This document shows, in pieces, positions 1 to 4,776 of a stretch of DNA of 5,531 nucleotides. Location of the stretch: NCBI GenBank assembly GCA_012035435.1, contig JAAUPH010000184.1, positions 1 through 5,531 of the forward strand. Direction: 5' to 3'. Under the pieces are notes generated by a model. That model saw only the letters and a program-made list of their open reading frames with translations. It was not told the origin of the DNA and did no database searches. Made by a program: the position numbers and the translations under genes. Numbering within the stretch: the first letter of the stretch is position 1; the number at the start of each line of letters is the position of its first letter. Source of the DNA: Sphingopyxis sp. (lineage in GTDB: Bacteria > Pseudomonadota > Alphaproteobacteria > Sphingomonadales > Sphingomonadaceae).

Positions 1-193
1 GCGCAGGGGCGGAGCCATTGAGCGGATGGAATCCACCGGCCTCCCGGTCGGGCTCCTCTCCGGCCGCGGCCACACCGAGCAGACGGCGCGCATCATGCTC
101 GCCTTCGAATCCGAGCTACGTCGCGTCGACCCCCGCGTAGTCGTCGTCGTGGGCGACGTCAACTCGACGATCGCGTGCGCGATGGTCGCGGCG
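1..193 (+). pseudogene. wecB: UDP-N-acetylglucosamine 2-epimerase, internal fragment
   Basis: The frame is open from the window edge (first full codon at position 2), so the 5' end lies outside. It reads 'GHTEQTARIMLAFESELRR', then 'VVVVVGDVNSTIACAMVAA'. This matches the N-terminal Rossmann half of WecB/MnaA-type UDP-GlcNAc 2-epimerases, where an H-x-EQTA segment precedes a 'P-D-VVVVGDVNST-ACA-VAAK' strand and loop. These enzymes interconvert UDP-GlcNAc and UDP-ManNAc in the cytoplasm for surface polysaccharide synthesis. The family continues with a 'PVAHVEAGLRS' segment, but here the match ends after 'VAA' near 193 and the following codons match nothing in the family. The DNA then belongs to the oppositely oriented flavoprotein gene. 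About 64 of roughly 370 expected residues are present. GC content looks higher than in the rest of the window. The fragment cannot make an enzyme if the junction is real. Family is fairly sure; functional subtype is not. Confidence 0.65.
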
Positions 194-194
194 C

Positions 195-1214
195 CACGAA
201 GGGAAAGCGCGCGGCATTCTCCCCGGCGATCCGTCCGCATCCGAGGCTTCATGCAGCAGCGGCGCATCGGGCGCAGCATCGCCGGCGAGGAATATGGTGC
301 TCTCGCCGATCCGGGCCGTGCGGCGATCCCAGCCGAACGGTGTGCCGTTTTCATAGAGCGCAATGCCCGCATGTTGCAGACCCAAACGGTCAAGATTGGG
401 GCGGCGGCCGGTGGCAGCGATCAGATAGTCGAAGCGTTCCTCAACGTCCCGGCCATCGACCTTTTCGCTCACCACGACTTGGTCACCCTGGCGCTCGACA
501 GCAAGAATTTCAGCACAAGGCGAGAAGCGATATTCAGCGGCGTAGGCAGCGTGGGCGGCCTCAGTCACACCCGGATCGGTCAGCGGGCCGACCGCCCGCT
601 GCGCCCGAACAGCTTGACCCGCACGCCCAACCGGCCAAGCGCCTGAGCCAGTTCCAGACCGATAACGCCGTTGCCGAACACCGCGACGGATGTCGGCAGG
701 TCATCCCAATCGAAGACATCGTCATTGATGATGAGCCGATCGCCCAGCGCATTCCATGCCGCAGGCCAGACGGCACGCGATCCGGTTGCGATCACCACGC
801 GCCCGGCTTCGATTGCGGTTCCATCGTCCAGCATCAGACGGTCGGGGGCAGTGAAGCGGGCTGATCCGCTGATCTTGTGGCATCCGGCCAGCCTTCGACA
901 TCTTCAACCACGAAGCCGACAAAGCGGTCGCGCTCGGCACGGACCCGGGCCATCACGGCCCTGCCGTCAACGGCGAACTGCGAGACCCAGATACCGAAGC
1001 GGCCCGCATGATTGGCGTGATGCGCTGCCTCAGCTGCAGCAATCAGGAGCTTCGATGGCATGCAGCCAACCCGTGCGCAGGTCGTCCCGTAATGCGCTTC
1101 CTCGATGACGAGGACCGAGTCTGTGAAATTGCGCGCCGACTTGTAAGCGGACATTCCGGCGCTACCTGCACCGATAATCACGACATCGGCTTTGATGGAT
1201 CCGGTCTGTGGCAT
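195..1214 (-). pseudogene. lpd: Dihydrolipoyl dehydrogenase-like FAD/NAD(P) disulfide oxidoreductase, frameshifted and C-terminally truncated
   Basis: This is a class I pyridine nucleotide-disulfide oxidoreductase; in this family FAD and a redox disulfide pass electrons between NAD(P)H and a dithiol. Reading starts at ATG 1214. Residues 15-20 are the FAD motif GAGSAG, and 46-51 are the redox pair CARVGC followed by MPSK. The next frame holds 'VVIATGSRAV' and the NAD(P) motif GNGVIG. The third has 'LIAATGRRPN' and the FAD-binding 'IFLAGDA' plus 'LLHEASD'. The three frames join only if one base is restored near 875, 596 and 233; with that, '[16 protein letters not shown]', 'GRSGAVGPLTDPG' and 'DGIAGENAARFP' read through with no internal stop. 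The C-terminal dimerisation domain with the catalytic His is absent: homology ends near 200 against the wecB fragment. About 340 of some 460-470 residues remain. 'FGRSG' after the NAD(P) motif lacks the acidic residue usual for NAD, so cofactor choice is open. A mercuric-reductase-like relative is possible. Confidence 0.8.
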
Positions 1215-1341
1215 AGCAATCTCGCTCGTTCAGTTGATGGGCGAGAAGTAGGCCTGCGGGGTTGGAGCAACAATCGCACAACGGGGAAACACTCCGTGCC
1301 GCGCGGCGGAACAATCATTGCCCGGCACCGGACTGCACTCG

Positions 1342-1384
1342 CTTGCGATCATTCCCACAGATGGAATGAATCCTTGTGCGCAAG
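1342..1384. promoter_or_regulatory. Two-part palindrome in the divergent flavoprotein/VOC intergenic gap
   Basis: An inner inverted repeat TCATTCC (1349-1355) / GGAATGA (1363-1369) with a 7-base spacer is enclosed by an outer pair CTTGCG (1342-1347) / CGCAAG (1379-1384). It lies between the divergent starts at 1214 (-) and 1499 (+), where a shared operator would be expected. No run of T follows, so a terminator is less likely. The repeat is seen directly; the operator role is inference. The rest of the 284-base gap (1215-1498) shows no gene I can support. Confidence 0.35.
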
Positions 1385-1498
1385 GCCCATTAATTCGCTG
1401 CGCCTGAGCGCCTAGACGTGTGCTCGGCGGCCCCGCGACTGAAGCGCCATGACGGCGTCAGCAAAGGACTGCGAGTTTTTTGCTGAGGAACTGATATA

Positions 1499-1849
1499 GT
1501 GAACAGAAGCGCGCTCACACTTAACCACGTGGGCATCCCTGCTCGTGAACTTGAAGCCCTTGCTGCATGGTATGGCCGTCATTTCGAGCTGATGGTCGAA
1601 GGTGCCTTCGCCTATGGCGATAGCTGGCTGATCGCCTGCGAACAGGCGGTCCAACCGACGAAGATGCCCGCGCATTTCGGTTTCATGCTAAACAGCAGGG
1701 GCGAGGTCGATCGCTGGAAAGCCTATTTCGACGATCAAGGTATCGGAGTGGACACCCAGCGCGGCGGCAACGCGATCTTCATGACCGACCCTGAGGGAAA
1801 CATCTTCGAGATCTTTTTTGATCCCACGGTCTTTGTTGCGCCGCGGTAA
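1499..1849 (+). CDS. VOC superfamily (glyoxalase/dioxygenase fold) small protein
   Basis: The 116-residue product has the two beta-alpha-beta-beta-beta modules of a single vicinal-oxygen-chelate domain. It opens 'LTLNHVGIPARELEALAAWYGRHFEL' and closes 'NAIFMTDPEGNIFEIFFDP', both hallmark segments. His10, His59 ('MPAHFGF') and Glu104 ('NIFEIFF') sit where the family places its metal ligands, so a metal-dependent lyase, isomerase, dioxygenase or thiol transferase is plausible. Members work as dimers or tandem domains in the cytoplasm; the substrate cannot be told from sequence. The GTG start at 1499 is chosen because GAGGA lies at 1485-1489, nine bases upstream, and the domain begins within the first ten residues. 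The gene stands alone: the flavoprotein pseudogene is divergent and no partner follows. It is intact, unlike its left neighbour. Length fits a single-domain member. Fold is sure; function is unknown. Confidence 0.85.
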   Translation: MNRSALTLNHVGIPARELEALAAWYGRHFELMVEGAFAYGDSWLIACEQAVQPTKMPAHFGFMLNSRGEVDRWKAYFDDQGIGVDTQRGGNAIFMTDPEGNIFEIFFDPTVFVAPR

Positions 1850-1981
1850 GGGCCGAGATTTGAAAGCGGATCAGGAGGGTGAACGCTCTATATCGCCTCC
1901 CGACAAAACTCGCCGTGTGGCAGGTCGCCCGTGAACGGCACGAAAGTCCCAGAGCCGGCCATCCATGCTGACTTGTAACCT

Positions 1982-2042
1982 TGTCCGCTTTCTGGCGATC
2001 GACATGCTACCCACCAACCGACATGGTAGCTCAAAACGGACA
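1982..2042. repeat. Nested palindromic element (REP-like)
   Basis: Outer arms TGTCCG (1982-1987) and CGGACA (2037-2042) enclose inner arms GCTACC (2006-2011) and GGTAGC (2025-2030). The outer arms extend imperfectly into TTT / AAA. The arms are not concentric: 18 bases separate left outer and inner arms, but 6 separate the right ones. The unit CGACATG also occurs twice, at 2000 and 2019. The compact 61-base size and two stems resemble interspersed palindromic repeats of intergenic DNA. Copy number elsewhere is unknown. Confidence 0.4.
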
Positions 2043-2240
2043 TCTGAAAACTTCCGACAACACCTGCGCGGGGCGATCCGAGCCACAGTTCAGGCAAGAA
2101 ACGATTTCCTCGTCGAGCCTAGTGACCGGACACGTACTGATAAGCTCGAAACATAGGCACACCCTACGCGACAGGTCGCCATGATATTCCAATGAAATTA
2201 AATAAGAAAATGTCGGAATGTGCGCGTGGCAGCATCTCAA

Positions 2241-2358
2241 TCAAATCCGACTGACCAATCGGATCAGATAAATTCATCGCTACGCCGCTGAAAAAGCGAT
2301 ACATTTTTCAGACGTCGATCATTCAAATCTGATTGGAAGGTCGCGAATTCAAATCTGA
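2241..2358 (+). repeat. TCAAATC(C/T)GA repeats, possible insertion-sequence end
   Basis: A perfect 12-base direct repeat ATTCAAATCTGA occurs at 2321-2332 and 2347-2358 (26-base period). A related TCAAATCCGACTGACC lies at 2241-2256. The last copy continues into CCCAC. Several short copies of a 'TCAAA-CTGACCC'-like unit near one border are typical of IS21-family element ends, where they serve as transposase binding sites. No istA or istB coding sequence is present, so at most this is a terminal remnant. The repeats are seen directly; the family link is inference. The middle copy is preceded by an ATCCGA / TCGGAT inverted pair at 2245-2264. Confidence 0.35.
2288..2311. repeat. Perfect 8-base-stem hairpin
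   Basis: CTGAAAAA (2288-2295) and TTTTTCAG (2304-2311) form a perfect 8-pair stem around an 8-base loop. The stem is AT-rich and not followed by a T run beyond its own arm, so it is a poor intrinsic terminator. It sits among the TCAAATC repeats and may belong to the same remnant. Confidence 0.4.
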
Positions 2359-2433
2359 CCCACATCGTCCCGCGTTTTCCACAGGCATCCGGCTCATACA
2401 GGGGCTCATCTGGGGGCCTCTGAAAGCTGGGAC

Positions 2434-2467
2434 GCACAATTTAATATTATCTATCAATATATTGTGC
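2434..2467. repeat. 34-base AT-rich inverted repeat
   Basis: Perfect 7-base arms GCACAAT (2434-2440) and ATTGTGC (2461-2467) flank 20 bases made almost only of A and T. The size and layout (two short arms around an AT-rich core) resemble a site-specific recombinase crossover site or a dimeric regulator operator. No recombinase or regulator gene is next to it, so the role is open. Confidence 0.35.
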
Positions 2468-2603
2468 CGACTATTGGCTTCCCTTCACCCTTCCGTGTTC
2501 GCAGGCGCTCATAGCGGCCGAGACACCCCCCTAGAAAGCCCGATATTTCCCCGTAATCGGTTCGCACCGGTTCACTCGCTCTCGCTCCCTTCCGCAATGC
2601 GCT

Positions 2604-2668
2604 GGGGGTATGATTGAGGCGGTATCAGTGGAGTGCCGATGCAATACCCCTGCTTATGGGGGTATCAG
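2604..2668. repeat. GGGGGTAT repeat cluster, possible integrase-type sites
   Basis: GGGGGTAT occurs at 2604-2611, GGTATCAG at 2621-2628 and GGGGGTATCAG at 2658-2668. An inverted copy ATACCCC lies at 2644-2650 and pairs with GGGGTAT at 2659-2665 across an 8-base loop. Clusters of GGGGGTAT units are, from memory, found beside tyrosine integrase genes of genomic islands, where they may be arm-type binding sites. No integrase is in the window. The cluster lies just beyond the point where the PLP-enzyme gene is cut off. Confidence 0.35.
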
Positions 2669-2734
2669 GACAGCAAAGGCGCGCTCGTAAATGCCCCTCA
2701 CCGATGTAGCGATCCGGCAGGCAAAGGCCGGCCC

Positions 2735-3212
2735 AAATCTGTCGCGCGTTCGGCGAAGGTGAACTGGTCCATGTAATGTCCGCCAAGGTCTGCAGCGAGG
2801 CTGCGGGCAGCATCATACATGGCGGCGCCGCTTTCGACGAAATGGCAGCGGCCGCCGTAAAATTCGATCGCGGCGATCTTGGCCGGGGCGGTGGCGCGCG
2901 GGACAACCGCCACGAACGGCAGGCCCAGCATCCGAGCGAAATAGGCCTCCGAGACGGCTGTGGATCCGCTCGACGCTTCGATGATCGGGGTGTCGCGGGA
3001 AATCCAGTCGTTGCATAGCCCGTAAAGAAACAGCGATCGCGCCAGGCGATGCTTGAGGCTGCCGGTTGGATGGCTGGACTCGTCTTTCAGATAAAGCGCG
3101 ATATTCGGCAGGGCAGCCATGGGAACTGACGCAGATGGGTGTCGGCCGAGCGCGTGAAGTCGGCCTCAATGCGGTCGATGGCCCAGTCGGTCCAATTACG
3201 CCCCGTCATCAT
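2735..3212 (-). pseudogene. PLP-dependent cysteine synthase family protein, frameshifted and 3'-truncated
   Basis: Fold-type II PLP enzymes of this kind make or break bonds at the beta carbon of cysteine- or serine-like amino acids. The gene begins at ATG 3212 (or 3209) with '[30 protein letters not shown]'. A one-base loss near 3121 then shifts the frame, and reading resumes at 3120 with '[27 protein letters not shown]'. The PLP-anchoring lysine is in 'TGSLK' (about residue 54 if the base is restored). '[16 protein letters not shown]' is the phosphate/substrate loop. Homology runs to '[13 protein letters not shown]' and stops near 2735, where the family goes on with a 'WRGNNNIAESIF'-type segment; only about 160 of some 350 residues remain. 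The start is 5 bases after the amidotransferase stop, so the two were co-transcribed and probably translationally coupled. The missing half carries the remaining cofactor-binding residues, so the product should be inactive. Family is sure; the exact reaction is not. Confidence 0.85.
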
Positions 3213-3217
3213 GTGGC

Positions 3218-3994
3218 CTAGCAACCCAGCTCGATCGGAAGCTCTAGGACGGCGCCATGGGCGTCGATCCGCACGGCCGTATTAGCCGGGACTGCATGCC
3301 AGACGGCGTCGTCCTCGTCGAACGGCTCCGAAGCGAGAACCGTGCCTTGCCCTACCTTGCGGGTGTAAAGTGTGGGCGGGCGATGATCACTTGCCCAGCG
3401 AAAGCCCCAGAGCTCGTCGCCGTTGCTGAAGGCCGCTGCGAAACGGACGCGTTCAGGCTTTTCATGGCCATCCGTGATCGCGACCACTTCGCGCAAGGTA
3501 CGCGCAATCGCGGCAAGGGGATCAGCTTCCAGCCCGCGCGACAGGGCGGCGTGGAAAATGGCTTCGCTGTCCGTGGTTCCGTGGCAATTCTCATAGTGCT
3601 GTTCAGCAATCAGCGCCTCGACCCGCGCGCGCAGCTTGCGATAATTGCTGATCATGCCGTTATGCATGAACATCATGGTGCCGTGCTTGAAGGGGTGACA
3701 ATTGGTGTAGGATACGCCGCCCGACGTTGCCGAGCGGACGTGAGCCATGAACAGCCTTGATCGGATCTGTCCGAGCAATCCCATCAGGTTGGGATCGGAC
3801 CATGCCGGCAGGATGCTGCGATAGATACCAGGATCCGCACGTTCTCCATACCAGCCAAGCCCGCAACCATCGGCGTTCACATCGGTCTTCGCTTCACGAG
3901 CGGCCATTGATTGGGCCACCAGCGAATGGGACTGACCCGTCATGACATGGTCGAGCAGGATCGGTTCACCGATGAAGGCAAGGAAGCGGCACAA
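3218..3994 (-). CDS. Class II glutamine amidotransferase (EgtC/YafJ-like), TTG start
   Basis: This 258-residue Ntn-hydrolase domain cleaves a glutamine or gamma-glutamyl amide using an N-terminal cysteine. From TTG at 3994 the protein begins M-C-R-F-L-A-F-I-G, placing Cys2 as nucleophile, as in the family's 'MCR' proteins. AAAGGAG at 4004-4010 lies nine bases upstream. The same frame is open to an ATG at 4096, but those extra 34 residues match nothing and would bury the cysteine. Other family motifs are 'DGCGLGWY' (42-49), 'HVRSATSG' (85-92), 'NCHPF' (98-102), 'HNGMI' (111-115) and 'GTTDSE' (139-144). No synthetase domain is fused, so this is a stand-alone amidohydrolase-like member rather than a GlmS- or PurF-type enzyme; EgtC, which removes glutamate from a gamma-glutamyl intermediate, is the nearest described type. 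It leads an operon with the broken PLP gene and is divergent from the Lrp-type regulator, which probably controls it. Intact; substrate unknown. Confidence 0.88.
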   Translation of the reverse strand: MCRFLAFIGEPILLDHVMTGQSHSLVAQSMAAREAKTDVNADGCGLGWYGERADPGIYRSILPAWSDPNLMGLLGQIRSRLFMAHVRSATSGGVSYTNCHPFKHGTMMFMHNGMISNYRKLRARVEALIAEQHYENCHGTTDSEAIFHAALSRGLEADPLAAIARTLREVVAITDGHEKPERVRFAAAFSNGDELWGFRWASDHRPPTLYTRKVGQGTVLASEPFDEDDAVWHAVPANTAVRIDAHGAVLELPIELGC

Positions 3995-4003
3995 GCGGCA
4001 AAT

Positions 4004-4010
4004 CTCCTTT
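4004..4010 (-). promoter_or_regulatory. Ribosome binding site deciding the amidotransferase TTG start
   Basis: On the minus strand AAAGGAG is a near-perfect Shine-Dalgarno sequence. It sits nine bases before TTG (3994-3992), whose next codon encodes the catalytic cysteine. An in-frame ATT lies too close to it to be used. The site therefore selects the TTG over the far-upstream ATG. Confidence 0.75.
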
Positions 4011-4159
4011 ACGGGGCGCCCATGGGGCCACATTTGTCTTCGTCTGGAACTAAGCCGGTCATTTGTCCGTTGGATGACCAGCCTCGCACCAATCACGGCT
4101 CGGCGCGTAATTTTCCCGCCTTAACGCAAATCTACTCTCAAAGTTTCTAGACTTTCGGT

Positions 4160-4186
4160 GATATGTGCGTCAACCATGCGCATATC
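4160..4186. promoter_or_regulatory. Candidate operator in the divergent amidotransferase/Lrp promoter region
   Basis: GATATG (4160-4165) and CATATC (4181-4186) form an inverted pair with 15 bases between, and inner GCG/CGC bases extend the symmetry loosely. A further weak pair TGCGC (4177-4181) / GCGCA (4196-4200) overlaps it. The site is 36-62 bases upstream of the Lrp-type start, within the 227-base gap 3995-4221 that must carry promoters for both directions. Lrp/AsnC proteins usually bind imperfect palindromes and often control their own gene and a divergent one, so this is a reasonable binding site. No clear -35/-10 boxes are called. The role is inference. Confidence 0.35.
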
Positions 4187-4221
4187 GATGTTATCGCGCA
4201 AAAGTGATGCATGGGAGTCTA

Positions 4222-4707
4222 ATGCTCGACGAACGCAACCTTGCTATTCTCGCAATCCTGCAGGCCAATGCGGACACGCCGGTCAGCGACATTGCTGAGC
4301 AGACGGGAATGTCTGTCTCGGCCTGTTCGCGGCGCATCGCGCAATTGCGGTCCGATGGCTACATCAAGGCCAATGTCGCCATTCTGGATCGCAAGAAGCT
4401 GGGTGTCCCGATGACCGTTTTCGTACTGGTCAAGGCAGGGCGCCATGCGGAGGAATGGATCGCAAGGTTCAAGAACCTGATCGCAACCATCCCGGAGGTG
4501 CAAGAAGCACATCGGTTGGCTGGATCATTCGACTACATAATGAAACTGGCGCTTCCAGACATCGACGCATATGATTCAGTCTACAAACGACTTGTTCGCA
4601 CAGTTGAGCCACTGGAGATTTCAGGCCACGTTGCCATGGAGACTTTAAAGGAAGGGGCGATCCTTCCGCTGGAATACGCGGAGACAGGCAAGCCGACCTT
4701 GTCGTGA
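4222..4707 (+). CDS. Lrp/AsnC family transcriptional regulator
   Basis: The 161-residue protein has the standard two-part layout. 'LDERNLAILAILQANADTPVSDIAEQTGMSVSACSRRIAQLRSDGYI' (residues 2-48) is the winged helix-turn-helix, with the recognition helix near 31-42. Residues from about 65 onward form the RAM (ligand-sensing, oligomerising) domain, with 'HRLAGSFDYIMKLALPDIDAYDSVYKRL' as its signature. Members form dimers to octamers and respond to amino acids or related metabolites. The ATG at 4222 is chosen because GGGAG (4213-4217) is placed correctly and family members start with a short 'M-LD--D/N--IL' N-terminus. In-frame GTG (4165, 4204) and ATG (4207) codons would only add unmatched residues. 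It is divergent from the amidotransferase operon and 69 bases upstream of the TonB-dependent receptor, and probably regulates both. Intact. The effector is unknown, though the neighbours hint at a sulfur- or amide-containing amino acid. Confidence 0.92.
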   Translation: MLDERNLAILAILQANADTPVSDIAEQTGMSVSACSRRIAQLRSDGYIKANVAILDRKKLGVPMTVFVLVKAGRHAEEWIARFKNLIATIPEVQEAHRLAGSFDYIMKLALPDIDAYDSVYKRLVRTVEPLEISGHVAMETLKEGAILPLEYAETGKPTLS

Positions 4708-4776
4708 TGGCAGACCTTCGGCAACCAACATCAATTTCAACCGATCATGCAGGGTGATCGCACAAGCGGGGCAGAT

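Larger units (their letters stand above)
1850..2734. other. Gene-poor stretch with repeats and palindromes, probable mobile-element or island-border debris
   Basis: About 885 bases separate the VOC stop from the point where the PLP-enzyme gene loses homology. The few open frames here (for instance 2333-2617 + and 1871-2240 -) match no family I recognise and lack convincing ribosome sites, so none is called. Base composition shifts along the stretch: AT-rich patches at about 2180-2220 and 2430-2465 lie between GC-rich segments, which suggests pieces of different origin. It holds a nested palindrome (1982-2042), repeated TCAAATC-type motifs (2241-2358), an 8-base hairpin (2288-2311), a 34-base AT-rich inverted repeat (2434-2467) and GGGGGTAT repeats (2604-2668). 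The first 130 bases after the VOC gene show no clear terminator. Confidence 0.6.

Noticed and set aside
590..880. Programmed ribosomal frameshifting in the flavoprotein gene
   Set aside because: Three shifts in one gene, no slippery heptamer at any of them, and the C-terminal domain is missing anyway.
26..1415. Long plus-strand open frames across 193-1415
   Set aside because: Beyond the wecB fragment they are mirror images of the flavoprotein gene on the minus strand; their translations are Arg/Pro-rich and match no family.
1871..2097. Two overlapping minus-strand frames after the VOC gene
   Set aside because: Neither shows a domain I recognise; the overlap in two frames and the palindrome beneath suggest chance.
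2031..2240. Minus-strand frame with 'CLNCG' and 'RCP', zinc-ribbon-like
   Set aside because: One CxxC plus a distant Cys is not enough, and the frame overlaps the nested palindrome.
2560..2600. tRNA-like GGTTCGCACC segment
   Set aside because: Looks like a T-arm, but no acceptor, D or anticodon stems can be built around it on either strand.
2333..2617. 94-codon plus-strand open frame in the repeat region
   Set aside because: No recognisable domain, begins inside the direct-repeat area, no clear ribosome site, and spans the AT-rich inverted repeat.
3257..3760. 167-codon plus-strand open frame
   Set aside because: Lies wholly antisense to the amidotransferase, which has all family motifs; a GC-rich shadow.
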